Source: Pinguiococcus pyrenoidosus (lineage: Eukaryota > Sar > Pinguiophyceae > Pinguiochrysidales > Pinguiochrysidaceae). Taken from it: 64,000 bases of DNA. The position numbers were made by a program, and so were the translations under genes. Of the stretch, positions 52,412-62,521 are shown piece after piece (within the stretch, counting starts at the first letter, position 1; each line of letters starts with the position of its first letter). The notes below the pieces were generated by a model. The model was not told the DNA's origin and ran no database searches. It saw only the letters and a list, made by a program, of their open reading frames with translations. The stretch covers positions 1-64,000 of the forward strand of contig JAAMXY010001049.1 in the NCBI GenBank assembly GCA_019677205.1. The letters are read 5' to 3'.

Positions 52412-53159
52412 GGGTTGTCTGACCCAGCTCTTGGGAGAGCCGATGGTGGCCGTGGGGAGGGGATGATTACCTTCGTTGGGATCCGGAAAGGGATAATGGG
52501 TGTACGAAGATGGCAAGGGCACGGGCAGGACCTGCAATCGATTGGATGAAAGCTTCTGATGTAGAGGCAGACGAAGCTGGAAAAGTCGAGGCAGGAGGCA
52601 GCGAGGGCAGGAATGCAGGGCATGCGTTTTGTGGCGGCGCATGTCCTGTCAGTTCTGTGCTGCGCTCCGCTCTTATCTGTGCAGCTAACCATCTGTACAA
52701 CGGGCCGAACGACCGCATTCCTTCACTCCGTTGCGTCTCTCCCTTGCTTGGGGTTCGTCCTCGATGCCGCCCTCATCCATGGCAGCGAAGTTTCTCGAAG
52801 AGGTACGCAAACTAAGAACTACCAAGTTATGTCTAGGAAGGAACAACAAACATCTATCGTCCACCCACTGTCTGTCTCGTCGCCTCTTGCTGTTCCTTTC
52901 TCCGTCTCCGATACCGAAAAGATCCGGGACAACGCTTCCTGTCCCCCTCTCGGCTACCTACACAGGTTTGCTTCACTTGTGCGCTTCTGCTTAGCCCGCG
53001 ATCATCCGCGCTGAGCGGCGGCAACGCTCACCGCACTACAAATCCCTCAACCTACACGCCTCCGTCGGGTGCCAGCCGGTGCGCGGCAGGGCAACCCCAA
53101 ACAATCCAGCTGTCTCAGGTTCTACTTCACTGGGCAATTGGATAAAAATCTACTGCTAT
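52412..53159. other. Convergent 3' flanks of GPX and Mpv17
   Basis: No gene recognised. The first part is the expected 3' UTR of the selenoprotein gene and holds a SECIS-like candidate. Confidence 0.5.
52531..52595 (+). promoter_or_regulatory. Candidate SECIS-like hairpin in the GPX 3' UTR
   Basis: About 120 nt after the stop. Outer helix CCTGC/GCAGG then TCGA/TCGA; a UGAA (52547-52550) opposite GGAA (52579-52582) could form the G.A/A.G non-Watson-Crick core; then a 6-bp helix AGCTTC/GAAGCT and a 16-nt loop. The loop lacks the canonical AA and the upper helix is short, so this is tentative; the true SECIS may lie elsewhere downstream. Confidence 0.25.
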
Positions 53160-54027
53160 CTACTTGCTTGCCATGATGGACAAGAACACGTTGAAGGCAC
53201 ACGACACGGCGCTCACGAAGGGCAACCGCAGATCCAGCGGGATGAACCGGAAGTTCAGGTAGTTGACGACGGGCCACACCTTCCAACTCGTCAGCATGGT
53301 CGGCCATATGGTGGCCGCCGCCTTGGCGAACGCGTCGGAGAAGACGACGCTGAGTCCCCCCGGGAGGCCAAGGAGCATCTGCTCCAAGATGTGGTAGGTG
53401 AAGAAGAACGAGCTGAACACGATTGGCGCGGAGCATGTCTGATCCACCATCACCATTGCAAAAGGCTTGGCCCATTTACCCGTGGCACGCGCCACAAAAT
53501 CTCCCCACTTCTCCAATGCGTTGAAGATGTAGTGCACCATCGGCGTCAAAATGAAGGACTGCGCCGCTACGAAGGCGATGCTCTTCTGCAACACGATGCG
53601 TCCGTCTCCGATCAGCCCTTGCCCGATGAGATCACTGATGATGTTGAGCACGATGGCCGTGACAATCTGCGTCGGAACGACGTCAGGATCTGCACGCCGC
53701 ATAACCTCGCAGAAGCCCCGCGGGCGGGAAGTCGTTGGGACGCACCTTCGTCGAAAGAGGCCGTACTGCCAAGGCATGCGTATATCTGTCAAACTGCTCC
53801 GCGATGAAAGACTTGGAGCGCGTGTTCACAAAGCGCTCCGTGCCGACGTCAACAGTCGAGGCTACGAATCGCCGGTGCATCCGGCTGCGCCAACTGGTGA
53901 TCCGATGCCAATCCGCCGCCCTCTGCGGCAAAGCAGCAACCGGGGGCTTGGCGGTCACGGCCCCCTGGGCGCCACAGGGCGCCAGCAGGAGCATCGCGAT
54001 GGACCATACTTGCACAAAACTCCTCAT
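53160..54027 (-). CDS. Mpv17/PMP22-family membrane protein
   Basis: Exons 53746-54027 and 53160-53666 (262 aa), phase 0, intron 79 nt. Mpv17/PMP22 proteins are four-helix channels or transporters of inner mitochondrial, peroxisomal or plastid membranes. Family features: YTHALAVRPLSTK joined by the splice to IVTAIVLNIISDLIGQGLIG, then SFILTPMVHYIFNALEKWGD, VFSSFFFTYHILEQMLLG and the C-terminal signature WPVVNYLNFRFIPLDLRLPF. The first exon starts with a signal-like sequence MRSFVQVWSIAMLLLAPCGA followed by about 60 polar residues, suggesting import into a complex plastid or the secretory system. Substrate unknown. Confidence 0.9.
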
Positions 54028-54264
54028 GATTCAGCAGCTCTCGGGTGGGTGGGCGGAGCAACTGCCGAGGCGGTCGCCACGGGGGAGATTTCAGCGAGAG
54101 GGGCGCGGAGGAACTTCTCGGCAAAGCGACAAGAATGCCGAGAATGCTGTGGAAACTGTAGGACAGGCAAAGAAGTGACGAATGTGACGAGGAACTTCGC
54201 CGGATCGATCCGGGGCGTGGTATTCCGGAAGCTTGCCAAGACGCCCCGACGCTCCGCGCCTTCG

Positions 54265-54323
54265 ATTGGTCTCCCGGAACGTGCAGCTCAGCTTGATTGG
54301 TTCAAGTTGAGATTTAGACCAAT
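54265..54323. promoter_or_regulatory. CCAAT-box cluster
   Basis: ATTGG at 54265 and 54296 and CCAAT at 54319 within 59 bp of the divergent Mpv17/EGF promoter; NF-Y-type core. Confidence 0.4.
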
Positions 54324-54499
54324 GGTAGCAGTTGAGCTCGACGGATTGCACCTACCCAGCCGAAGCCTGCTCTCTCATGGCGGCACAACGGATGGAGAAG
54401 TTCTTCAAGTTTCGAATTGAATTGGAACTTTCAACTTCACCGAAGCCTCCCGGACCCTACGCAGCGGGACCGATGGAAAGTCCCGGACTTTTGCTGGTT

Positions 54500-54576
54500 C
54501 AGGGTTTTCCGAGGGTTTTCCGAGGGTTTTCCGAAGGTTTTCCGGAGGTTTGACCTCGGTTTTCCGAAGGTTTTCC
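54500..54576 (+). repeat. 11-bp tandem repeat (ggttttccgag units)
   Basis: About six imperfect 11-12-bp units of gggttttccga with internal substitutions and a short inverted copy (ttgacctcgg) in the middle. Confidence 0.8.
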
Positions 54577-54765
54577 TTTTCCTCGTAGTCTTCCTGTGCG
54601 AGGGGAGCCGAGGGGGAGGGAGAAGGGAGGCAGGAGAGGAAAAGAGAGGTCAGAGACAAGTTGAGGAACGCTTGGACTCTCACGACTTGCGTATTCATCT
54701 CCCTCCGTGGATCACGGAGAAGGGGGGGGGGGGAAGGGGGCGGACCACTGGCACCCACCGGCCCG

Positions 54766-56799
54766 ATGGTCTGGCGATTGGCCTTGTTGCTTGCTCCGCT
54801 ATCCTTGCCTACGGACGCTGCCTGCTCCCAGAGATGCCACGGCCATGGGAAGTGCAACAAGTACTCAGTCTGTGAGTGCTTCGACGGCTTCGAGGGAGCC
54901 TCGTGCGAGCACCGCAAGTGCCCGAAAGGCATTGCTTGGTTCGACGTCGCGACGGCGACCGACACGGCGCACGCTCTGGCGACGTGCTCCAACCGAGGCC
55001 TGTGCGACACGTCGACCGGGCGCTGCGAGTGCCACTCCGGCTTCACCGGCGCCGCCTGTGAGCGGCAGCGGTGTGTGAACGACTGCAGCTTGCAAGGGAC
55101 GTGCTCGTCCCTGCGGCACTTGGCCGAGGAAGAGACGAATGCGAACTCGGAGACGTTTCAATACAAGCTCTGGGACGCGGACGGCACCATGGGCTGCATC
55201 TGCGACAAAGGTCGCAGCGGCGCCGACTGCAGCGTGGCGGACTGTCCCCGAGGCGACGATCCCTTGACCACGACCGACGCGCGCGGGGAGGCTCAGGTGA
55301 ACGAGGTGCAGCTCATGCGCTGCCAGGCGAGTGCTGGCGTCTTCCACTTGACCTTCCGCGGGGTCGACAGCCCCCCCATCGCCTACAACGACCCGGACTT
55401 TGCCGTGGCGAGCAAGCTGGAAGAGATCCACTGGGTCACGGACGTCCACGTGACCTTCTCCCACGGCAGCGAAGTCTGCTCCACAACTGTGAACAACGTC
55501 GTGACGATCGAGTTCCTGCAGGACTTTGGCCCGCTGCCGCCACTGGTGCCGTACACGGCGTCGTTGAGCTCGGGCGGCTCCGTCAGCATCGCCGCGGACG
55601 GGATAACACTCATGACGGACGCCTCCGGTGTGCCGCACCGCAGCATCAAAGGGACCAAGGAGAACGACTCCTGCGCCAACCGGGGCTTCTGCGACCTGTC
55701 GCTGGGCTTCTGCACCTGCTACGATACCAACGGCGACAAGTACGGAAGCAGCAACGGCTACGGCGCTCCCGGGGCGCGTGGCGACTGCGGGTATGCGCTC
55801 ACGACGGTGGCCTCCTGTCCGGGGGAAGTACCCTGCAACGGCCACGGGGCCTGCGACCCGTCCACCTTCCGTTGCGCCTGCGCGCAGGGCTGGGCATCTG
55901 GCGACTGCAGCATCCGCGAGTGTCCGAAGGGCTTCTCCTGGTTCTCGTATCCCACAGACAACAACGTCGCTCACCTTGATCGAGTCGAGTGCAGCAACCG
56001 AGGCGTCTGCGATCGGAGCACGGCTCTATGCCGCTGCGACGCGGGGTATTCCGGAGCGGCCTGCGAGTACCTGGACTGCCCGAACCAGTGCAACTTCCAC
56101 GGCTCGTGCATGTCCATGAGGGACCGGGCGGAGCTCGCCACGACCAACGGTGAAGCCACGCCCTTCGTCTACGGCACGGATCCGAACTCCGCGAGGACCT
56201 GGGATGCGGATCGCATCTTTGGCTGCATGTGCGACGAGGGATACACGGGCTACGACTGCGGCCAGAAGGCGTGCCCGCTCGGCGACGATCCCGGCACGTA
56301 CGACGACGCGTCCGAAGTCCAAGGCATCACGTGCCAAGCGGTGTCCGGCACATTCACCATGACCTTCCGCCAGGCCACGACGTCGGCAATTGCCTTCAAC
56401 GCGACGGCCGCGGCGGTGAAGAGCGCGCTGGAAGCGCTGGACACCATTGGCGAGGTCTTAGTGACGTACACGACCGGCTCCAGCTTCTGCACGGGCGATG
56501 GCAGCAACGTGGTGTCCATCGAATTCCTGACGGAGCACGGCGACGTGCCGCTGGTGACGCCCGACACCACGGCGCTCCTCGACGCGTCCTTCACGCGCGC
56601 AACTTTCACATTGGCCGAGGCGCGAAAAGGAAGCACTGAAAACGTGGAATGCTCCAACAGAGGGACGTGCGATCGCGAGACGGGCAGCTGCATCTGCAAC
56701 CACGGCTACAGCTCCTCCAACGGCTACGGGGGCCAAGGCGAGAGGGGCGACTGCGGCTATCGCAACCCCAACGCCAGTCCCATCAGTAGGACGCTCTGA
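54766..56799 (+). CDS. Secreted EGF-like repeat protein
   Basis: Single exon, 677 aa from MVWRLALLLAPLSLPTDAAC, a clear signal peptide. Cys-rich EGF/tenascin-type modules: CSQRCHGHGKCNKYSVCEC, CSNRGLCDTSTGRCECHSGF, CNGHGACDPSTFRCACAQGW and CSNRGVCDRSTALCRCDAG. Two longer modules are repeated as a block: the order EGF, CPKG-WF, CSNRG, DC-G-C, GC-CDKG, CPRGDDP, then an intervening 100-residue domain (FHLTFRGVDSPPIA / FTMTFRQATTSAIA) with Cys, so the protein looks internally duplicated. Such long secreted EGF-like proteins are typical of stramenopile and haptophyte genomes; the role is probably cell surface or adhesive. Contains a C-terminal CSNRGTCDRETGSCICNHGY unit. No membrane anchor found. 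Confidence 0.88.
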   Translation: MVWRLALLLAPLSLPTDAACSQRCHGHGKCNKYSVCECFDGFEGASCEHRKCPKGIAWFDVATATDTAHALATCSNRGLCDTSTGRCECHSGFTGAACERQRCVNDCSLQGTCSSLRHLAEEETNANSETFQYKLWDADGTMGCICDKGRSGADCSVADCPRGDDPLTTTDARGEAQVNEVQLMRCQASAGVFHLTFRGVDSPPIAYNDPDFAVASKLEEIHWVTDVHVTFSHGSEVCSTTVNNVVTIEFLQDFGPLPPLVPYTASLSSGGSVSIAADGITLMTDASGVPHRSIKGTKENDSCANRGFCDLSLGFCTCYDTNGDKYGSSNGYGAPGARGDCGYALTTVASCPGEVPCNGHGACDPSTFRCACAQGWASGDCSIRECPKGFSWFSYPTDNNVAHLDRVECSNRGVCDRSTALCRCDAGYSGAACEYLDCPNQCNFHGSCMSMRDRAELATTNGEATPFVYGTDPNSARTWDADRIFGCMCDEGYTGYDCGQKACPLGDDPGTYDDASEVQGITCQAVSGTFTMTFRQATTSAIAFNATAAAVKSALEALDTIGEVLVTYTTGSSFCTGDGSNVVSIEFLTEHGDVPLVTPDTTALLDASFTRATFTLAEARKGSTENVECSNRGTCDRETGSCICNHGYSSSNGYGGQGERGDCGYRNPNASPISRTL

Positions 56800-57191
56800 T
56801 GGACATCGTGCTATACACCTGACTGGACACCAGCGATCGCAAGACAGCGTGAGGCACCGCGACGTTGAGAGACACCGCGACGTAGAGAGACACCGCGACG
56901 TAGAGAGACACCGCGACGTAGAGAGCAATCGCGAGAAGGTGGGGAAAGAGAGAGATGGGCAAATTCGTTGCGCTTTCATCCGTCCTTTCCACAAGTTGTG
57001 CGCCTACTGTTCCGCCACGTACGCGAATCGCCTCCTGTCCCCGCATTCTACAGCGCAGATTCGCCACATAGATTCTGCGTGACCGATCAATTCTCGTCGC
57101 CTGCGAAGGCTGGCCTCTCACGCTCCGCCCTGCCCCTCCAAAGCCCAGGAAAGGAAGAAGACGACCTTCATCCCTTCTCCAGAGCGGTAGC
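56800..57191. other. Intergenic region
   Basis: Between the EGF-like and CREST-type genes; includes the 18-bp repeat below. No gene. Confidence 0.5.
56850..56930 (+). repeat. 18-bp tandem repeat, about 4 copies
   Basis: Units gagagacaccgcgacgta head to tail, directly after the EGF-like gene. Confidence 0.9.
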
Positions 57192-57827
57192 ATGGACGAG
57201 AGCGCCGCCATCAGCATGGTGAGGGCCATGCGTTGGCAGCAATTGCAACAAACGGCCAAGCGGCTGGGAGTCTATCCTCGGAAAGGACAGCCCCGCAGCC
57301 GAGCGGCGCTGGAGGCGGCGGTCTCCTCTGCGATGGACGGTGCTACAGCGCTGCTGGGGCCAGAGGAGACAGGCCGTGACTGCAGATTCGGCACGTCTGG
57401 GGACGCAAACGGAGCAGCCGCGCTGCCCTGGAGAGGCTTCCTTGACCCGGTGGTTGCCAGCAACGCCCCCCTGCTCATGCTGGCGGTTGCCTTCGCGCAG
57501 GAAGGGCTCTTCTTGCACGGGGGGGTGCTGGGCCTTTCGGCCATTGCGTCCACGTTCTACCACACCAGCGTGGAGAGGCACTTTCGACTAGTTGACATCT
57601 TCTTTGCGGTTGCAGCTTTCGTGTCGTCCCTGTGGATTATCGGCAATGACGTTAGAGGAGCCAGGGTGCGACAAGGACTTGCCGTCGACATTGCAGTGTC
57701 CTTCTGGACGTGGCTGTATGCGGATAAGTCGGACCGCGTGTCGTTCTGGAGATACTGCTTTTGGCATTCCGTGTGGCACTTGTGCATAGCCATCGGCCAG
57801 TACATGATCTTCACCTCGGTCTCGTAA
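57192..57827 (+). CDS. CREST-superfamily-like membrane protein
   Basis: Single exon, 211 aa. Several transmembrane helices in the last 140 residues. The CREST hydrolase signature (alkaline ceramidase, PAQR, TMEM8/PGAP6, Per1) is visible: SxxxH in ASTFYHTS, an Asp in RLVDIFFAVAA and HxxxH in FWHSVWHLCIAIGQ, the metal-binding His set. These families hydrolyse lipid amides or esters within the membrane. The protein is short for the superfamily (usually seven helices), so it may have lost helices or be a TMEM8-like core. The N terminus (WQQLQQTAKRLGVYPRKGQP) resembles a SAP-type helix-turn-helix, which is unusual next to a membrane domain. Assignment is by motif only. Confidence 0.65.
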   Translation: MDESAAISMVRAMRWQQLQQTAKRLGVYPRKGQPRSRAALEAAVSSAMDGATALLGPEETGRDCRFGTSGDANGAAALPWRGFLDPVVASNAPLLMLAVAFAQEGLFLHGGVLGLSAIASTFYHTSVERHFRLVDIFFAVAAFVSSLWIIGNDVRGARVRQGLAVDIAVSFWTWLYADKSDRVSFWRYCFWHSVWHLCIAIGQYMIFTSVS

Positions 57828-57858
57828 GCGTCAAAGAGCGAGGAGCCATGACAATTTG

Positions 57859-57933
57859 CGAGGAGCGAGAGACGAGGAGCGAGAGCCGAGGAGCGAGAGC
57901 CGAGGAGCGAGAGCCGAGGAGCGAGAGACGAGA
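57859..57933 (+). repeat. 15-bp tandem repeat (ccgaggagcgagag units)
   Basis: Five or more units of about 15 bp of purine-rich sequence, 30 bp after the CREST-type gene. Confidence 0.85.
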
Positions 57934-58108
57934 GGACGACGAACTTTCCCTAAACCTGGTCCGTTATTATAAAAGATCATGCTCGTCATGCACTTGCACT
58001 CAGTTGGACTAGAAACCTCATTACTCAAGAGACGAGGGGGCTTCGAGGCGCCCACGCGTGGGCACCATCCCCTTGATCGTACATCAACTACTTTCTTCCA
58101 CCTTAGCG

Positions 58109-60111
58109 CTACTTGTCCTCGTCGAAGTTGGACACAAGACGGTCTGCGATACCGCGGCAGTCCGTCAGGAGCTCGCCTAGGTTGTTAACTTGTCCCTCCA
58201 GATCCTTGATGCGGGAATCTTAGGAACATTTACAACGACGTTACCAAAACGGCAGAATGCGCTGCGCCAATGAAGATGAACCTTTCTCTTGCTCAGACTC
58301 CGTCAGCTTCTGCACCTCCTTCTCGACTTCCGCCCCGGCGCTTGAGACCTCGGCTGCGACGTTGGCAACTGCTTCCTACTTTCATGGCCAGGTATGATTA
58401 GTAGTGCGGGTGCGGCTTGGGCGTCTACGATCCACGTACCTCGTTCTCCGTAGCGACGTGTTCCTCGGCCGCAGGAGAGCTGCCACCGTTCATGTAGGCT
58501 TCCTTCTCCGCGCGCAGCTGCTCCACCTCGCCGGTGGCCTTGGCCAGCAGCCCCTGAAGAGTCTCGTTCTTCGTAAGCAACTCGGCCACCTGCTTGCGAA
58601 GCTCTGCGGTGCACGAATCGTTAGTCGCTGGGGTTGAGATCATTCTTGGCGCGCGGTCTGGCATTACCTTCCAGCTGACCCAGGGCGTCCGCGGCGCCGC
58701 TCAGCTTCTCAAGCAGGCCGGTGCGTTCCGTCTTGAGCTGCTCGATCTCGACGGTCTGCTTCTCGTTGTCGTACGCCAGTGCCGCGGACGGCGCTTCGGT
58801 GCCAGAGCCGGAGCTCGCCAGGACATCCTGCAGCTGTTCGTACGGCGTCGCCACGTCCAGCACCTCGGCAGCTTCCTGCGCGAGGACGGAGCTGTTCTGC
58901 ACCGCCAGGGAAAGCGTGGCGTCGCCCTCGGTGCGGCGCCGAGGACGAGCGGCTTCGTCGGGCTTCTCCGGCTCCGTCGAGGACGAGAAGGGCGAGAACG
59001 GCTTGCGGTTGTCCTGGAGCTCCTCGAAGGCGACGCCTTCGGTGGCGATGAAGGCCGGCACCTTCGCGCCCTTGATCGGGAACGATCCGAGCGAGTTCTC
59101 GTCCGTGACGCTCTCCCCCGTGCCTTCCCCCCGGCCGGTCCAGGACTCGCCGAAGGCTGCGGCATCGGCGGCGACGGCCTCCATCTTCGAGACGGCCTCC
59201 GTGTGCATCTGGCCAAGCACTCCATCCGGTTGAAGAGCTCCCGTGATATCTTCCTCGACGGCCTCGACGAGCACGCGGGCATGGCGGACTTCCCCGTCCC
59301 TGAGCAGCCCCTCGTCTTCCTGCTGGGCATCGGTGTCGACCTGGGTGTCATCCGCGGTCTCGGCCTCGGGCTGAGGGAAGTAGTTCTCCGCCACCGCAGG
59401 TACTTCAACGTCGAGCGGAATGCTTGCATCCTCCGCCGATGCCTCGGCGACGGCAGGGGCCTCTTCCGCAGCCTCGGCCTCAGGCACGCCGGGCGCTTCT
59501 TCCGTCTCTTGCTCTAGCTCAGGCATGGGCTCTTGCGGCACGACCGCGTCGGCTTCTGCGGTGTTCTGAGGCTCAGAGGCTTCCGGGGCAGTGGCAGCCG
59601 CGTCGTCCTCGGCGTATCCAGCAGCCTGCTCGTCTTCCTTCGACGTCTCCTCGACGGTGGCAGCAGACATGGCGTCGACAAGAGGAGCCGCTGCGTCCAT
59701 GACGATGTCCTGCACGGCAGCGTAGACGTTGCTGTCGGCTTCCTTGGTCGCCTCGTTGGCCTCGCCTTCCGCAACCTGATCTTCATCGGCGGCGCCATTC
59801 GTCTCCTCCGTCTTCGGCACGTCCTCGGTGGTTTCGTCGGCCTTGGTGACATCCGCGATGAAGTCGCTGGCCAGGCTCTGCATGGCCTTGCCAAGGCCGC
59901 TCATGCTTGCGTTCTCGTCGCGGGCTTCGGTCGTAGAGGGGGCTTGCGATGCAGAGGCCTCGGTGATCGCAACGTCATCTAGATCTGGTGCTCCCCACGC
60001 TGCGGTATTCATGCTGTCCATATGGCTGCTTGACTCGCTTCGGCGTCGCTCGTGGTGATCTCTCCGGCGAGAGAGGATGTCGATGTCTGCCAGCTTGGGG
60101 CGACGGCGCAT
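58109..60111 (-). CDS. Acidic coiled-coil protein
   Basis: Exons 58668-60111, 58440-58603, 58282-58375 and 58109-58218 (603 aa); all phases agree. The first 480 residues are very rich in Glu, Ala, Asp and Thr (for example EATKEADSNVYAAVQDIV) with weakly repeated phrases such as EETEEAPGVPEAEAAEE. The C-terminal 120 residues have a heptad pattern: EIEQLKTERTGLLEKLSGAA, KQVAELLTKNETLQGLLAKA, EVEQLRAEKEAYM, VEKEVQKLTESEQEK and RIKDLEGQVNNLGELL, predicting a long coiled coil. The N terminus MRRRPKLADIDILSRRRDHH is basic. No known family; probably a scaffold. Gene interrupted only in the coiled-coil part. Confidence 0.72.
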
Positions 60112-60390
60112 TAGCGAAGAATCTGCGGCCTCGGTTCGGTTGTGCTGCGAACGACTAATCGGTTCTCTCCGGGCCTGCAAGAGCCAATGGGGAGCGATTT
60201 GAAGACGGCTCGGAGGATCCAACACCCCCGATTGGCCTACCAAGGATCCAAGCCGCTACGCATCCATTCTACGCCTCCGACCCGACGGTTGGGCGTGTGG
60301 TCGGGATTCCGAGGCGCCCGAACAGCTGCCTTTTTGGAAATTTTCCGAATACCCGCCGATTTTGTGGAGCTTTCCCCGAACGGTGCGACG

Positions 60391-60841
60391 CTAGTAAGGC
60401 CTCGCACTTTCGGGAGCTCGGCCGACAAAGCGATCCGTGAGTTTCTCAAGCTCCGTCCACAGCCGTTCGGGTGGCTCTCCCTCCTGCTGACGGAGGCAGG
60501 AGTCAGAGATGCATGCAAATCCCACCCAACCAGATCGTGCCAAGATCGTGCCAAGATCTGCCTAATTGCTGCCTTGCTTGCTCCGCCTTGCTTTTCCTTG
60601 TTCCGAGGGAAAAAGGTAGTACCTGGTGCCAAACGACCAGCAGTCTTGAGGAAAGGGCAGCGCATCCCGCTGTGCGCCTTCTCTTCTCCTCCCGCGCTGC
60701 TGCATGCAGCATCATACTGTCGCAGTGCGCCATGACCAGAATGGACAAGAACAGCAGCGTCGGCAATGCGATGAGGAGCGCTACAACTGGCCAAGAGGGC
60801 GCTTTCTGAGCACCACCCACGACCGATATCATCGACGACAT
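60391..60841 (-). CDS. Small single-pass membrane protein
   Basis: Exons 60623-60841 and 60391-60486, 104 aa; phase 0, intron 136 nt with donor cag|gtacta. Starts MSSMISVVGGAQKAPSW, then one strongly hydrophobic helix (PVVALLIALPTLLFLSILVM), a basic segment (AREEKRRRTAG) and an amphipathic acidic C terminus QEGEPPERLWTELEKLTDRF. The positive-inside pattern suggests the C terminus faces the cytosol. No family recognised. The frame shift resolved by the intron and the helix-like tail support it as a real gene, but conf is moderate. Confidence 0.5.
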
Positions 60842-61292
60842 TTCGGGAAGGAGCTCCCTCCGCTGCGAGTCCAAAGCTTCGTCGGCGCCTCTCCTGCACC
60901 CCGCCCTAGCTAGGAGAAACTCCCCTCAGCAGAGGAGAGTCGTGCCGCGCCACTACCATTCCATCCCGAAAGAGGTCGAGAGGTCGATCTCCTCCTGCCC
61001 TTCCCGACTCGCCTGGAGGGATTCCTGAGGAATCCCTGGCGGCCGCCGCCTATAGCGGGGTCTTCCCTTCATATATTTTAAATTTTTTAGATATCATACT
61101 ACCAACCAGCCACTTCTGTCGCTGCCCAAACAGACGACGCTGATTCGGCATCTGTTGCTGCCTTTCCACGTTCCGCCAAGGAAACCGAGAAAAGGGCAGA
61201 GACGTGCCTCGCTCTCCGCGCTTCAGCAGACTAGCCGGAGGCGCTATTTGATTGCGATGACTTCTCCAGCCTTTCTTAGGCAGCCTAGATGC
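60842..61292. other. Intergenic region
   Basis: Between the small membrane gene and the transposase fragment. AT-rich near 61070-61100. No gene. Confidence 0.45.
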
Positions 61293-61913
61293 TTAAGAAG
61301 AAGTCCCGAGGTCCCCCAGGCCCTTTGATGCGAAGGATGCGTCGCGAACTGAAAAGAGGGCAGGCGACATCGGAGATATATTGTCCTTCTCTTCCAGGAG
61401 CTGGTGCAGCTCCACCTTCCATGCATTGATCTTCTCCAGTCGATCCTCTTCGCTCATTCCCATTGCTTCACCATGCAGTGCGATGGAGATCAGCCCTGCT
61501 CTTTTCAGGACGCGATTCAGCCACCCGTTAGACGCCTTGAAGCTTTCGACGCCGAGAGCATCAGCAAAGCTGACAGCTTTGGCTTTCAGTAGCTGCCAGC
61601 TAAGGCCGCACTTGTCCTTTGCATAGAGTTTCTTCCGGAGTTGCGCGTATCTAATGACTTTCTCCTCAATCAACGGGAAGTCTGGCTTTCTGGCTTTCTT
61701 CCGCTGATCACCCGGCTTCAGCTTGCCACTGTCGTACAGCTTCAGCTTTCGAAACAAAGTGACGTGGTCGCTTTCTCCGAGGTCATCGCAAGAATCTGCC
61801 GAGCGTAGGAAAGCTCTTTGCGTCGGGTACTTCCCTTCTCTGAACTTCTTGCACGCAAGATACCACCGGTGATTCGTGTAGCTCCTTCGCCTCTTGCCCG
61901 ATTTCGAAGGCAT
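61293..61913 (-). pseudogene. CENP-B/pogo-type transposase N-terminal half (DNA-binding part only)
   Basis: An open frame of about 206 aa from MPSKSGKRRRSYTNHRWY. It has the tandem helix-turn-helix layout of pogo/Tigger/CENP-B proteins: a first basic HTH (KKFREGKYPTQRAF), then the CENPB-type HTH with KCGLSWQLLKAKAVSFADAL and SFKASNGWLNRVLKRAGL. After the linker (EDRLEKINAWKVELHQLLEE) the frame ends in 26 residues with no DDE domain. The DDE region expected next on this strand (below 61293) is not found, so the copy is truncated; alternatively a host gene derived from it. Confidence 0.75.
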
Positions 61914-61964
61914 TGTGGGCTTGAGAGCACTTACAAAAGAGACTTTGCGGCGGGCGCGCGGCAA

Positions 61965-62521
61965 GCGTGTGCAGAATTCTCAGCCGTTGATGTAAGTACC
62001 AACCCCGCTATAAGAACCACAAGGTCCGCTGTACACTGCGGTTCTTAAAGCGGGTGCTGACTGTAGCAATAAAGTAAGTTTCAATGAAAAACAGATAAAC
62101 CCCTAAAATAGAAGCATTTGATTTTATGGACACCATGATTTGCACTTGCGGTAAAAACACATTTTACGGTGTGTTTGTAATGTACTATTTATCCTAGGCC
62201 ATTCGAATTTTTCTTGTTTAAAGAGGAAAGTATGACTGTAGAGACAGACGCCTGCAAAGTGTGGACAGAGTCCTCAAAAGAGTCCGATCCTCTGATATGA
62301 AATTTGCATTAATGTTTTCTACTTTAAGAGCATATTATTTTTCGCTGGACTTGGTGCTCAAAGTTTTAAGAAAAGTACAGTGAAAGGGGCAGTCTTGGGA
62401 CAACAAAATCAATTACCAAGACTCCCAAAAGTGAGGAAGAGAAAAACGTAAGAGGTTTTACTATGAGCATCTTGCACGGATGCGTCAACCTTCCCAAGAA
62501 AAAGTCTGCTGTTGGCGTGGG
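61965..62521. other. AT-rich spacer between the transposase pieces
   Basis: Markedly AT-richer than the rest of the window, no protein-like frame; may be transposon non-coding sequence or an insertion boundary. Confidence 0.45.

Larger units (their letters stand above)
54028..54765. other. Divergent region Mpv17 / EGF-like gene
   Basis: Holds the CCAAT cluster and the 11-bp repeats listed separately, and a run of about 12 G near 54722-54733 in the presumed 5' UTR of the EGF-like gene. No gene. Confidence 0.5.

Noticed and set aside
52463..52513. Another SECIS-like pairing (CTTCGT/ACGAAG) after ATGA
   Set aside because: The UGA and GA parts do not align across the helix and the flanks are not complementary.
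54500..54576. Telomere-like repeat
   Set aside because: The unit is 11-12 bp and degenerate; not a TTAGGG-type array and not at a contig end.
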